Positions 28,157-37,344 are shown, counted from the stretch's first letter. The stretch is DNA of 64,000 nt from Bacteroidota bacterium (GCA_018267275.1 JAFDYV010000008.1:81951-145950), one strand, 5' to 3'. The notes: generated by a model from the sequence alone, not told the origin. A program made the numbers and translations.

Positions 28157-31100
28157 TTACTTCCTAACATGCTTCGCAATCATACTTAACAACTCGTTTT
28201 CGTTCACGGGTTTAGATATGTAGTCAGTGCATCCGGCCTCTGTCGCCTGTTTAATGTTCGCTTTGAAAGCATAACCCGATTGTACAATAATAACTACTGC
28301 TTTGTTGAATTGCCTTATTTGTGAGGTGGCTTCATACCCGTTTAGTTCAGGCATACTAAGGTCCATCAAAACCACATCCGTGTCAGGGTTGTTGCGCACA
28401 ATATCTACTGCTTCGGTGCCTGTGGTGGCGTGCAGAATTTCATTGTCATTTATGCTCAACACCGCTTTTAAAAAGGTTGCTGAAATTAAATCGTCTTCCG
28501 CTAAAACTATTTTAATTCTCTGATGGCTTTGCACTTTATTTTTGGATGGGTCAGACTCTGCAGCCTGCACTTTAGTGCCTAGCAAATCACGTTGACAAGG
28601 AATGGTAAAATAAAAAGTTGAACCTTTCCCTACCTCACTTTCCACCCACATTTTTCCACCAAGTTTTTCTACTTGCGCTTTTGAAATGGCCAAACCCAGG
28701 CCTGCTCCTTCGTAGGTGCGCGTGGATGAATCGTTTACTTGCCTGAAACGTTCAAAAATAATTCCTAACTGGTCGGGCGCTATACCTATGCCCTTGTCTT
28801 TTACAAAAAATTCGAGTTCTGCTTGTTCAGGTTTTTCGCGGCAGCCCAATTCAATAGTTCCCTCATGAGTAAACTTTAAGGCATTCTTAACCAGGTTTGT
28901 GAGTGTGCCGTACACTTTCTCTTGGTCAGTACTAACAATGGCCTTGTGTTCGGGCAATGCACTTGTTATCACAATCTTAATTCCTTTTTCAGAGGCTTCT
29001 GGATCAAAAAATGAAGAAATGAATTCTAACTGTTCATTTATGTTTGTGGGCGAAAGCGTAACGTTAATTTCACCAGCTTCTATTTTGGAAATACTGATGA
29101 TGTCATTGATGATATTGAGCATACGGTCTCCACTCTTCTGAATCATCGCCAAGTACTCTTTCTCTTTTTGAGGCGTGATATTTTCCTTCTGCAAAAGACT
29201 AGCAAAACCCATAATACCGTTCATCGGTGTTCTTATTTCATGGCTCATATTGGCCAGAAAGGCGGTTTTCAACCGGTCGCTTTCCTCTGCTTTTTCTTTG
29301 GCTTGCAATAATTCAATTTCTTTTTGTACACGCTCTGTTACATCATAATTTGTACCAACCAATTTGATGACCTTTCCGGTATCGTCAAGGATTGGTTTGC
29401 CAAAAGCTCCGATATAACGAATGGTTTTATCTGGCCATATCGTTCTGAATTCCATATTCAGAATTGTTTTATTGGCGATAGCCTCTCTTATTTTTTGTTC
29501 GGCTTCATCAACATCCTCAGGGTGTACGGTAGATTTCCAGCCCTGATAATTACCAGAAAAGGATTCTCTTGTAAGGCCAAATAATTTAAGTGTTTCATCC
29601 TCCCATATTAGAATATCTTCCTCAATAAGAAACTCCCAAATACCAATATGTGCGGATTGTGTAGCAAGACTTAGCCGGGCGTTAGATTTCTCTAGGTCAT
29701 TCTGAGCCTCCTTTTGCTCTGTTATGTCATAATTAACTCCGATCATTTTATAAGGATTGCCATTCGAATCGCGGACACTCTCGGCCATACCTTTTATGTG
29801 ATGGATGGATTTGTCTCGCCATACGATTCGGAATTCGCTATTAAAACTTTGACCACAAGCGATTGCGTTTTGTAAGTCTTTTTCAATTCTCTCGAGGTCG
29901 CCTGGGTGCACAGTAGAACGCCATGCCTCATACGTACCTGAAAACGTACTTTTAGAAACATTGAACAGTTCAAACATTTTATCGTCCCAAATCAATTTTT
30001 GATCCTTAAAGAAAAACTCCCAAACACCAATTTTTGCCGCCTCGGCAGCAATGCTTAGGCGTGTGTTCAATGTTTCTAGTTCATTTTGTGTTTTCTTCTG
30101 CTCAGTAATATCTTGAAAGATGCCCGTTAATTTTGTCGGCTTTCCGTCAACCAGTGTGACCTCACACGTTGTTCTTACATCTATTCTTCTTCCCTTCGTG
30201 GTGTATGTTTCCAGATATAAGTCATAACCTATGCCTTTTGTCATTGCCAGTTCCAATGCTTCACTAATTTGCTTTTTTGATTCTGGTAAAAAATAACCTA
30301 CACCGGCATCTACTGTAGGGTTAAATTCTTCGGGACTGGTATCATGTATGCGATACGTTTCTGCTGTCCAAAAAAGGTGGTTGGTAATCAAATCCAACTC
30401 CCAACCACCAACTTTTGCTATGGCCTGAGAAGCTTCTAATAATTGATTGTTCCTTTTGAGTTTTTCTTCAATCCGTTTTCGTTCGGTTATGTCTTGTGCT
30501 TGTCCGTCCAATCTAAAAGGTACACCATGCTGGTCTGTTATTAATCGGATTTTACTGTTCACCCATTTAGTAATTCCGTCTGCCGTAATTACTCTGTAGG
30601 ACTGAACGACCTTGTGGTCATTCTTAAGGCGCTCAAACATTTGTGAAATTAAGTCTCTATCCTCCGGGTGAATTACCTGCTGGTAAAGTATGCTGCCCTT
30701 CCCCATCCATTCCTGCATTGGATATCCGTAAAGTTGTTCAACCGATGGGGTAACGAACAAAGTTTCCAGTGACGGGTAGGCCATAGACCAAACCACATCT
30801 TCCATTTCGCCAAAGATGCTCTCCAGTTTCTGTTGGGTAGCTTTGAGTTCTAGTTCCGCCTCCTTCTGTTCGGTAATGTCTTTTCCGGTTGAAATAAAGT
30901 AGTCGCCAAAAGGAATACTCTCCATGTATAAATACTGCCCTGTGGGAGCAAAATAGTTTTCCCAATGGTAGGGTTTATAGGTCTTAAATATTTCCTCTAC
31001 AATGGGCATAAATTGACCGTGTGCATCGGATCCAAATATTTCATTGGCTGTTTTGCCAATGATCTCATCAATAGATTTGCCCCAGGCTTTTAAAGCTGAC

Positions 31101-32788
31101 GGATTGGCATCTACTAGTTGCCAACCCGCAATTTTTCCGTTTTTGTCTTTGATAATCTTCCATAGATGAACCTCATCAACTAGATTTTCAAATAATTCTC
31201 TGAACTTTTTCTCACTTTCTTGCAAAGCCAATTCAGACTTTTTACGATCGGTGATGTCAGTATGGATACCAGCCATAACCCAGGGTTGGCCGCTTGGCGT
31301 TCGCTTTAAAATTTGTGCCCGGTCAGAGATCCATTTCCATTCACCGTTTTTTGTGCGCGCTCGAACTTCCACATCTATCATTGAGATTTCGCCTCTTTGA
31401 TGCTGCTCGAAAGCGGAGTAAATCTCTTTTAGATCATCAGGGTGTACTTTGCTTTCCCAGAAGTCAAGGTTTTGACCAACTTCCTCCAAGCTATACCCCA
31501 ACATGGCAGCCCAGCGCTCATCTACGATATTTTTTTTCTTTTGCCAATCTAAAATCCAGGCACCCTGATTACCGGCAATTAGTGCCATTTCAAACCTTGC
31601 TTGATTTTCGCGCAGTGTATCTTCCGCCTGCTTCTGCTCAGTAATGTCTTGCACTATGCCTATACTTTTCAAGGCCTTTCCATTTCCATCGTAATCGGTT
31701 CGGCCAGATCCTTTTAAGTATTTTATGCGCCCATCGGCCATTTGCAGGCGATGTTCAATTTCATAAGGTTGTTTGGTTTCTATCGAACGGGTGTAGGTAT
31801 CATTCACCAATTGGCGATCATCGGGATGGATGGTATTTAAATATGCCTCGTAAGTAGCTCCGAATTGTTCTTTATCAATTTCAAATATTTCAAATACCGA
31901 ATCAGACCATAGCAGCTGGTTGGTCACCCGATTAAATTCCCAGCGACCCATTTTGGCAATGCTTTGAGCTTCTTTCAAATTGATTTCGCTTTGCTTTAAA
32001 AGTTCGTCAGCCTCCTTACGCTGGGTGATGTCTAAAGAGATGCCTGCGATAGCCGTGATGTTCCCATGTTTATCCATTATGGGGGTATTCACCGCCTGCA
32101 CCATAATGATACTTCCATCTTGGCGTTGCGCCATAAATTCTCCCTGCCAGTTTCTCCCTTCACGCAAGGAGGCCATAATTTCTTGTGCCTGGGCTGAGGA
32201 GATTTGTGGAACAGTAACTTCCATAATATTTTTCCCTATGGCATCTGTGGCGTCCCAGCCATACATGGTTTCTGCAAATTGATTTACATAGGTGATGATG
32301 CCGGCCGGAGTGGTTACAATCACAGCCTGATCAATACTCTTCAAGATATGAGCTTGAAAACGTACGTGATCTTCTGCCTGCTTGCGCAACGTAATATCTC
32401 GCACGCTAGCCGTAAATACTTTTTTACCATCTACTTCAAATTGAGAAATGGAGATCTCCACAGGAAATTCTTTGCCATTAGCATGCAAGGCCATCACATC
32501 CAGAGCACCGTGCATAGCCCTACGTGTTACGTTGGATTTGGCAAAGCCCAGTATATGCCGTTTATGCGCAGCACGGCTGGAGGATGGTATCAAAATATCG
32601 AGCGATTTGCCAACGACCTGGCCGGCAGCATATCCAAACATTTTCTCGGCAGCGGGATTGAAATGGGTTATGAGTTGGTCGCTGTCTGTACTGATAATGC
32701 CCTCAATAGACGAATTCACAATGCCCCAGGCATATTGTTCACTCTGCCGTAATTGCTCCTCATTTTGCTGTTGCCCTTTTAAGTCCAT
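28157..32788 (-). CDS. Soluble hybrid histidine kinase with nine PAS domains
   Basis: Cytoplasmic sensor kinase; no signal peptide or membrane segment is visible. Nine consecutive PAS/PAC units of 120-130 residues each end in a DITxRKxAE-like linker, and the eighth and ninth are visibly related to each other. They lead into HisKA (FLANMSHEIRTPMNG, His1183), an HATPase domain with GIGIAPDQLG and GAGLGLAISK motifs, and a C-terminal receiver (VVLMDLSMPELNGYE, Asp1476). The receiver lacks a DNA-binding output, so the signal must leave through a phosphotransfer partner not seen here. The frame is open to a TTG at 32875 (29 more plausible residues), so the true start may be upstream. The gene converges with the SprF-like gene and borders the accessory island. 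Confidence 0.93.
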   Translation of the reverse strand: MDLKGQQQNEEQLRQSEQYAWGIVNSSIEGIISTDSDQLITHFNPAAEKMFGYAAGQVVGKSLDILIPSSSRAAHKRHILGFAKSNVTRRAMHGALDVMALHANGKEFPVEISISQFEVDGKKVFTASVRDITLRKQAEDHVRFQAHILKSIDQAVIVTTPAGIITYVNQFAETMYGWDATDAIGKNIMEVTVPQISSAQAQEIMASLREGRNWQGEFMAQRQDGSIIMVQAVNTPIMDKHGNITAIAGISLDITQRKEADELLKQSEINLKEAQSIAKMGRWEFNRVTNQLLWSDSVFEIFEIDKEQFGATYEAYLNTIHPDDRQLVNDTYTRSIETKQPYEIEHRLQMADGRIKYLKGSGRTDYDGNGKALKSIGIVQDITEQKQAEDTLRENQARFEMALIAGNQGAWILDWQKKKNIVDERWAAMLGYSLEEVGQNLDFWESKVHPDDLKEIYSAFEQHQRGEISMIDVEVRARTKNGEWKWISDRAQILKRTPSGQPWVMAGIHTDITDRKKSELALQESEKKFRELFENLVDEVHLWKIIKDKNGKIAGWQLVDANPSALKAWGKSIDEIIGKTANEIFGSDAHGQFMPIVEEIFKTYKPYHWENYFAPTGQYLYMESIPFGDYFISTGKDITEQKEAELELKATQQKLESIFGEMEDVVWSMAYPSLETLFVTPSVEQLYGYPMQEWMGKGSILYQQVIHPEDRDLISQMFERLKNDHKVVQSYRVITADGITKWVNSKIRLITDQHGVPFRLDGQAQDITERKRIEEKLKRNNQLLEASQAIAKVGGWELDLITNHLFWTAETYRIHDTSPEEFNPTVDAGVGYFLPESKKQISEALELAMTKGIGYDLYLETYTTKGRRIDVRTTCEVTLVDGKPTKLTGIFQDITEQKKTQNELETLNTRLSIAAEAAKIGVWEFFFKDQKLIWDDKMFELFNVSKSTFSGTYEAWRSTVHPGDLERIEKDLQNAIACGQSFNSEFRIVWRDKSIHHIKGMAESVRDSNGNPYKMIGVNYDITEQKEAQNDLEKSNARLSLATQSAHIGIWEFLIEEDILIWEDETLKLFGLTRESFSGNYQGWKSTVHPEDVDEAEQKIREAIANKTILNMEFRTIWPDKTIRYIGAFGKPILDDTGKVIKLVGTNYDVTERVQKEIELLQAKEKAEESDRLKTAFLANMSHEIRTPMNGIMGFASLLQKENITPQKEKEYLAMIQKSGDRMLNIINDIISISKIEAGEINVTLSPTNINEQLEFISSFFDPEASEKGIKIVITSALPEHKAIVSTDQEKVYGTLTNLVKNALKFTHEGTIELGCREKPEQAELEFFVKDKGIGIAPDQLGIIFERFRQVNDSSTRTYEGAGLGLAISKAQVEKLGGKMWVESEVGKGSTFYFTIPCQRDLLGTKVQAAESDPSKNKVQSHQRIKIVLAEDDLISATFLKAVLSINDNEILHATTGTEAVDIVRNNPDTDVVLMDLSMPELNGYEATSQIRQFNKAVVIIVQSGYAFKANIKQATEAGCTDYISKPVNENELLSMIAKHVRK

Positions 32789-33248
32789 CGCTTGGCTTAT
32801 TGTAATATTTTGTTCTGCTAAAAGTTTAAACTTTTGGCGCTTCTCGGTTGGCCTTTCGCTGTGGAATATAATCAAAAAAATGATTGATGAAATAAAATTT
32901 TCTCTCCCAAATTGCCTTTACGCTTATTTCTGGTTACTTGGGCAGGGTGGGTTTTGCTCCTGCCATTGCTTTGGATGCAGGCTGAGATGCGCTCAATGGC
33001 ATCTCCGAAAACGTGGGTGAGACTCTTTCCCGATTCCTGTGGCTGGAGCAGCCGTGTTAATGCCGAACGATTCTATAAAAAGTCAAATCCTCAATCGTTC
33101 GCGTTGTACCAGCTTTACTGGGCTGATTCAGACACTTAACTTTTGCTTTGAAGTTGAATAGGAAAACCGGGAAGCACTACACATTTTAAAAAATGACTCT
33201 GTCCAACTTATAGTGGCTAGTACATTTTGTTGTTCTTGTACTTTTTTG
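32789..33248. other. Non-coding junction at the left edge of the accessory island
   Basis: About 460 bases between the PAS kinase (possibly starting at 32875) and the DUF4406-like gene. It contains hairpin copy A (32951-33012) and flanking sequence to about 33065 that resembles 39601-39755. A weaker hairpin (AGTACA/TGTACT followed by six T) lies near 33219-33247. No credible gene is seen; the open frames there are not protein-like. Confidence 0.7.
32951..33012. repeat. 62-nt hairpin element, copy A
   Basis: Outer stem GTTTT/AAAAC, a small internal loop, inner stem TGCCATTG (32961-32968) with CAATGGCA (32994-33001), and a loop beginning CTTTGG. The span, layout and loop pattern match copies at 34705-34766 and 39621-39682. 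Sequence similarity to the third copy continues about 50 bases to the right (GGTGAGAnTCTnTCC) and about 20 to the left. It lies downstream of the last island gene on the minus strand. Confidence 0.75.
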
Positions 33249-33605
33249 TCATTCGTTAATAGGAATGTCTTCTAGTCTATAATAAATTTTTAGGCCTCTT
33301 TCCTTTGCAATCCTAACGTCATTGTCTGCTCCTGTTGATTCACCTTCAAGCCTGAGAACAGCATCGCACTTCTCAAGAAGTCTGTGCGCTACTGGATATT
33401 GAATTTCATTCCATTTGTCATCCCCTGGTCTGGTTGACCCAGCGAGCTGAACCAACGGCAAAGCGACCCATTCACCAATCATAGGGATATGTCCTAATCT
33501 AAAGATTGGCAATGCAACGGATTCAAGCTTAGCCAAATTTGCTTTCATCAATTCTGGAATGTCGTTTGTGCCGCCTCTATATGGGCCAGCAATAAGTATC
33601 ATCAT
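33249..33605 (-). CDS. DUF4406-like / nucleoside deoxyribosyltransferase-fold small protein
   Basis: A 118-residue soluble protein starting MMILIAGPYRGGT, with SxxADxxxRLEG-like spacing (CDAVLRLEGESTGADNDV) and AKERGLKIYY near the end. This pattern resembles DUF4406 and nucleoside 2-deoxyribosyltransferase-like folds, in which the ESxGAD segment carries the catalytic glutamate. The substrate is unknown. The frame extends to a TTG at 33626, but the two adjacent ATGs at 33605/33602 fit the family start better. It is the last gene of the island and stands 74 bases after the Crp-like gene on the same strand. The family call is tentative. Confidence 0.6.
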   Translation of the reverse strand: MMILIAGPYRGGTNDIPELMKANLAKLESVALPIFRLGHIPMIGEWVALPLVQLAGSTRPGDDKWNEIQYPVAHRLLEKCDAVLRLEGESTGADNDVRIAKERGLKIYYRLEDIPINE

Positions 33606-33679
33606 ATATTCGAGTTTAGGATCCAAAATTACCCCTCATCTAAAATACTTCCACTTAAGATAGTTTAAGAAATCGTATA

Positions 33680-34252
33680 CTACTTAACTCTTCTTATCGT
33701 GCTTAAAAACTCTGGAGTTATGCCCAAATACGATGCAATGTTTTTCTGGGGAACTTGTTGAGCAATTTTTGGGTACTTTTTCAAAAATATTTTGTACCTC
33801 GCCTTTGCTGGCATGGATAAATTTTGCAGTGTTCTAAGTTGCTCTCTTATGTAGGCATTTTGCATCAGTATTCTGAAATGCCTTTCAAACTTTGGTATTT
33901 TAATATACAGGCGCTCAATGTCTTCTTTTTCTAATTGCAAAACCGAACTCTTTGTGATCGCTTCAATATTGATCATGGCGGGAATTTGATTGGCAAAACA
34001 AGGCATGTCCGTTACCCACCAGTCGGCTACAGCAAACATTATTGTTGCTTCCTTGCCTGATTGGTCATGATAGAATGCTCTTAATGCACCGGAATTAACG
34101 TAGTTAATAGCTGTGCATGGTTCTTCCGCTCTTAATAAAAAATCTCTTTTTTTGAGTTCCCTCGTTCTCAGTAACGATAAAAAATATTTGATCTCTGCCT
34201 TGTCAAGGCTGATGTGCTTGCTAATGTTTGAGAGTATTGAGTCAGTTTGCAT
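33680..34252 (-). CDS. Crp/Fnr family transcriptional regulator
   Basis: A 190-residue regulator with an N-terminal cyclic-nucleotide-binding-like beta barrel (for example AINYVNSGALRAFYHD and ATIMFAVADWW) and a C-terminal helix-turn-helix (VPQKNIASYLGITPEFLSTI). The barrel lacks an obvious full cAMP phosphate-binding cassette, as in many Bacteroidota Crp-like proteins, so the ligand is unknown. A TTG at 34258 could add two residues; the ATG at 34252 is used. It may control the neighbouring island genes, but no binding site was identified. Confidence 0.85.
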   Translation of the reverse strand: MQTDSILSNISKHISLDKAEIKYFLSLLRTRELKKRDFLLRAEEPCTAINYVNSGALRAFYHDQSGKEATIMFAVADWWVTDMPCFANQIPAMINIEAITKSSVLQLEKEDIERLYIKIPKFERHFRILMQNAYIREQLRTLQNLSMPAKARYKIFLKKYPKIAQQVPQKNIASYLGITPEFLSTIRRVK

Positions 34253-34375
34253 GGACAACTTACCAAGTCTTTTTAGTAGTTACTTATATCCTGGTGGAGG
34301 CGCGATGTTCACAAATTGTTAGCCGCTAGTCGTGACGCACCAATTTTTCTGAACCTATGGTCGTAAACGTTTGTG

Positions 34376-34518
34376 TTTATGCAGTGCGGGGAATAGGAGG
34401 GCAAAAAAATATAGCGCAGCGAAATGTTTTGCCCGACCTGCACGTCTCTATCCCCCGACACCGAACGAAATTAAGAAATTACTTTTAATACCTACACCAA
34501 ACCCCCGCATTGCATAAA
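34376..34518. repeat. Nested inverted-repeat element
   Basis: Outer arms TTTATGCAGTGCGGGG (34376-34391) and CCCCGCATTGCATAAA (34503-34518) pair over 16 bases with one mismatch. Inside are GGGCAAAA (34399-34406) with TTTTGCCC (34427-34434), and an alternative pairing of the GGGGAATAGGAG segment with CTCTATCCCCC (34446-34456). This suggests a structured RNA or the ends of a short non-autonomous mobile element. No reading frame links the arms. Confidence 0.55.
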
Positions 34519-34704
34519 CATTTTGTTACCGCCTGTGCCCCTTCCCCCGTGTCGGTTGAAACAAAATTGTCAAATGTTGTCCGACTTTTGTTGTTTGCTT
34601 TTCATTTATTTGTTCTCAGTCTACCGTACCGTGCATGGCGGCAACTGTGGAAACTTTGTCGGCTTACACGAAATCACCCAACTTCAATATTACGTGCGTT
34701 GGAG

Positions 34705-34766
34705 ACAGCACTCTTGCCTTAGCTTTGGCTGTGTGTTGGATTGCGCAGCTATGGCAAGTGTGCTGT
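34705..34766. repeat. 62-nt hairpin element, copy B
   Basis: ACAGCAC/GTGCTGT (7 bp), a T-T mismatch, CTTGCC/GGCAAG (6 bp), a second T-T mismatch and TAGC/GCTA (4 bp) form a 17-of-19 stem around a 24-nt loop starting TTTGGCTGTG. Stem bases differ from copy C on both sides in a paired way while the loop stays similar. It ends 10 bases before the WYL stop codon, so in gene orientation it lies just downstream of that gene. Confidence 0.8.
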
Positions 34767-34775
34767 TGGGTAGGC

Positions 34776-35678
34776 TTACTTTTTATATTGAACCAATGCG
34801 TTTTTGTAATTTTCGCAAACCTCTTTTCGTAAACTGTCGGGTGAGATTATTTTTACTCTGTCACCGAACGAGAGTAATTCCATTACAAAGTCGTAAGTGA
34901 TATAGAGTGAAAGTTTTATTTGAGTCTCTTTATCGTTGTCCATTATTACCTGTTGGGATTCGTGTAACGGAAATGATTTAATGTACTTACCCTGAAAGGT
35001 GTCAAACGATAATATAACGTCTTCCAAGTTTTTGTCGCCTGAGTTGATAATGCCAAAGTAGTCTTTGAACAAATCATTTGCATTAAAGTCTCTTGGCCAC
35101 TCAAATTTCTTTTTGGTTATTTCAAGTTCTTTTATTCGGTCTAGCCCAAAGGTTTTAAGCCCGTTGTCCTTTTGGTCTTTTGCTAGGAGATACCATCTTC
35201 CCTTAAATTCCTTTAATGCATAGGGCTCAACGTCTCGTTTGCTAATCTCGTTTTCTTCAAATTTTAAATAAGGAAATCTTATTATCAGACGATTCTTTAT
35301 ACAGTGTAGAATTCCGTAAAAATTATCTGTCCCCTGTGCCTTACGTTTTTCGAAATGAATGTAGTTGGAAAGGTCATCTGTGATGTTAAGTGCGTTGAAC
35401 ATATCGAATGCTTCCAACATTCTTCCTGTTATTTCAGATTTATCCCTTTCTTCGATGGAATAGACTTTGCTTGAAAAGTCGTATTGAATGTCAATTTTGA
35501 AAATATCCCTAATTTCCGTTAAGTCTCTTTGAAAAGTCCGCTTTGAAATAGAAAGGTTACAGTCCAATAGGTCAGATTCACGTTCGAGATAATTACTGAT
35601 ATCTTCAAATGTTGCTTGACCTCTTTGCAGCCTTTTAAGAATTAGTGAGTAACGGAGAAAGTATTCACGTTTTGACAT
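34776..35678 (-). CDS. WYL-domain transcriptional regulator
   Basis: A 300-residue protein with an N-terminal winged-helix region (residues about 1-75, including SISKRTFQRDLTEIRDIF), a WYL domain containing the literal GRWYLLAKDQ (Trp162-Tyr163-Leu164) and a C-terminal WCX-like extension. WYL proteins sense ligands such as nucleic-acid fragments and often govern phage-defence operons (the BrxR/CapW type has this length and layout). It is the third gene after the AAA ATPase and DEDDh exonuclease with a 12-base gap, so it may autoregulate that operon. The regulated promoter is inferred, not shown. Confidence 0.88.
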   Translation of the reverse strand: MSKREYFLRYSLILKRLQRGQATFEDISNYLERESDLLDCNLSISKRTFQRDLTEIRDIFKIDIQYDFSSKVYSIEERDKSEITGRMLEAFDMFNALNITDDLSNYIHFEKRKAQGTDNFYGILHCIKNRLIIRFPYLKFEENEISKRDVEPYALKEFKGRWYLLAKDQKDNGLKTFGLDRIKELEITKKKFEWPRDFNANDLFKDYFGIINSGDKNLEDVILSFDTFQGKYIKSFPLHESQQVIMDNDKETQIKLSLYITYDFVMELLSFGDRVKIISPDSLRKEVCENYKNALVQYKK

Positions 35679-35690
35679 TTGCCTTTCCTT

Positions 35691-36185
35691 TTAGATTCTA
35701 ATATCAGGTTTATTTGTAGAGTTTTCAAGATGCATTCTGAACAGTTTCGCACATGCGAGAGCGTCTGAAATTGCATTATGGTGGTCAAGCTTGATACCAT
35801 ACTTGTGGCATAATGTGCTAAGTGACTCTCCATAAATTTTGTATGTGCAATGACTAATAAATTCAGGCGTTTCAATTCCGTACCAATTCAGCGTTTGCTG
35901 AATGCACGTAAAGTCGAATGCACCGTTATGAGCCACAACATTTTGTCCGGTAATGAAGGACTCAATTAATGGCCAAATAATATCGAACGTTGGAGAATTT
36001 TTAGTCATTTCCCATGTGATTCCGTGTATTTCCACAAATTGTTTCCAGTAATAATTGTCTGGTGGCTGCACAAGGAGGTCAAGCTTCTTTGTTATCTCAT
36101 CATTTTCGACTCTAACCAAACCAACTTGACAAATGCTCCACCGATAACCTTGTGCGGTTTCAAAGTCAATTGCAGTAAAATTCAT
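35691..36185 (-). CDS. DEDDh 3'-5' exonuclease (DnaQ/epsilon-like)
   Basis: A single-domain exonuclease of 164 residues. Exo I FTAIDFET (Asp7, Glu9), Exo II AHNGAFDF (Asp91) and Exo III HHNAISDA (His136, Asp141) give the complete DEDDh set, so it should be an active metal-dependent 3'-5' nuclease on DNA or RNA. A TTG at 36194 would overlap the AAA gene. The ATG at 36185 sits one base after the AAA stop codon (TAA-T-ATG), which implies coupled translation. It is not the polymerase III epsilon subunit by context; a role in defence or nucleic-acid turnover is inferred. Confidence 0.88.
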   Translation of the reverse strand: MNFTAIDFETAQGYRWSICQVGLVRVENDEITKKLDLLVQPPDNYYWKQFVEIHGITWEMTKNSPTFDIIWPLIESFITGQNVVAHNGAFDFTCIQQTLNWYGIETPEFISHCTYKIYGESLSTLCHKYGIKLDHHNAISDALACAKLFRMHLENSTNKPDIRI

Positions 36186-36186
36186 A

Positions 36187-37278
36187 TTAGGCAACTTTAG
36201 AGCTAAATCCCACTGCCCTCATTTTTTGAGAGTACTCAAATTCCTGTTCTCTAACATTATAAATTTCTGCTAAAGTCATTGAGTGAGGTGGATTAAAATC
36301 ATTAACCCCGAAATCTCTTAATAGCTCTTTTGATTTCGTTTCTAATAATGGCTTAAATTCATACAAAGTGGTAAGTCTCCCTTTTCTTAGAAGTGCTTTG
36401 TCAATATTGCTCAGCTGGGTATTAAATGTGCAGATAAAATGAATGCCAAGACTTGAACCGAGCAGTCCATCAGTTAAGTTCAATAACATTGATATTGCTG
36501 AGTTATTATATGAATCTCTCGAAACTAACAGGTCTTCCGCATCTTCAATTACGATTATGGAATCTGGATTTTCTATTAGGAGTCTTATTAGATGCGGGTC
36601 ATCCATGTTGCCAGCTAACTTAGGTGGTAGAAAAATCACCTTCTTATTAATGAGGCCGATTAAGTACCTAATGTATGTTGATTTGCCAGTACCTGGAGTT
36701 CCATAGAATAGTGATAGACCGCTGCAATCTTTTTTCTGCAATGAAGTAATTATATGGTCGTGTAAGTTTACAAGGTCGTCATTGTAGTTTTTCTCAATCG
36801 CACAGTCAGGCCTTTTTACTTTTAGGGATGTTAAAGAAAGTCCATGCATCTCACTTACAACAATACTTATAAATGAATCTTCAGGCTTTTGTTTAAACCT
36901 TCTGATTGATTTGGTTAGCTCAATTACCTGAAGTGTTTCATTTGAGTAATATATTTCCACGTATGGCCCACTGTAATTTAGGCATACCATACATTCGTTA
37001 TCTAAAATGTAGATTACCTCATCAAAGGAAGCGTTACGCTTGCGATTGTAACGTTCGGATTTGAATTTCTTAAGTATACGGTCGTACAGATTTTTTTCAA
37101 ACCATTTAAGAACTTTCGTTATGTCAATACTTGAAATGGTCTTCGTGTTGGGAATTGATTGAAAGTAAGCACAAAAGGCTTTCTTCCAATTTATGTCTGG
37201 GTTAAAGACATCAAATATCTCCTTGTTGTTTAACCTGAGCGAAGCGTTTTTTTCTCTTTGACTTTTTTCCATATCCAT
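36187..37278 (-). CDS. AAA-family ATPase with novel N-terminal domain
   Basis: A 363-residue protein. The first about 185 residues are an unrecognised domain. The AAA core follows: Walker A GTPGTGKST (193-201), Walker B IIVIEDAEDL (241-250), a sensor-1-like FICTFNT (Asn286) and candidate arginine fingers in LRKGRLTT (Arg298, Arg301). AAA proteins of this kind remodel protein or nucleoprotein complexes as oligomers. It is first in a tight operon with an exonuclease and a WYL regulator, and is preceded by the promoter cassette at 37293-37327. The ATG at 37278 is used. The partnership with the exonuclease is inferred from spacing only. Confidence 0.85.
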   Translation of the reverse strand: MDMEKSQREKNASLRLNNKEIFDVFNPDINWKKAFCAYFQSIPNTKTISSIDITKVLKWFEKNLYDRILKKFKSERYNRKRNASFDEVIYILDNECMVCLNYSGPYVEIYYSNETLQVIELTKSIRRFKQKPEDSFISIVVSEMHGLSLTSLKVKRPDCAIEKNYNDDLVNLHDHIITSLQKKDCSGLSLFYGTPGTGKSTYIRYLIGLINKKVIFLPPKLAGNMDDPHLIRLLIENPDSIIVIEDAEDLLVSRDSYNNSAISMLLNLTDGLLGSSLGIHFICTFNTQLSNIDKALLRKGRLTTLYEFKPLLETKSKELLRDFGVNDFNPPHSMTLAEIYNVREQEFEYSQKMRAVGFSSKVA

Positions 37279-37292
37279 TAGTTTTTATTTGC

Positions 37293-37327
37293 CAAAACTA
37301 AAGGCGTAGTCAGCCAGAGTATGTCGC
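37293..37327 (-). promoter_or_regulatory. Promoter cassette of the AAA-exonuclease-WYL operon
   Basis: On the minus strand TAGTTTTG (37293-37300) matches the TAnnTTTG element, 14 bases before the ATG. Ten bases further upstream is a 17-base block (plus strand CAGCCAGAGTATGTCGC, 37311-37327). It differs at one base from 39576-39592, where spacing to the -7 element is also exactly 10. The block begins 18 bases before the stop codon of the nuclease gene. Confidence 0.6.
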
Positions 37328-37344
37328 GGGCTAAGATTTAGGAG

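Larger units (their letters stand above)
34253..34775. other. Non-coding spacer with two structured elements
   Basis: 523 bases between the WYL gene stop and the Crp-like gene start. It holds a nested inverted-repeat element at 34376-34518 and hairpin copy B at 34705-34766. The plus-strand open frames here have cysteine- and leucine-rich compositions unlike a real protein and overlap the structured repeats, so none is called. Confidence 0.75.

Noticed and set aside
34523..34900. A 125-codon plus-strand frame in the spacer near the WYL gene
   Set aside because: It is Cys/Leu/Arg-rich, runs through hairpin copy B and into the WYL gene antisense, and has no protein-like features.
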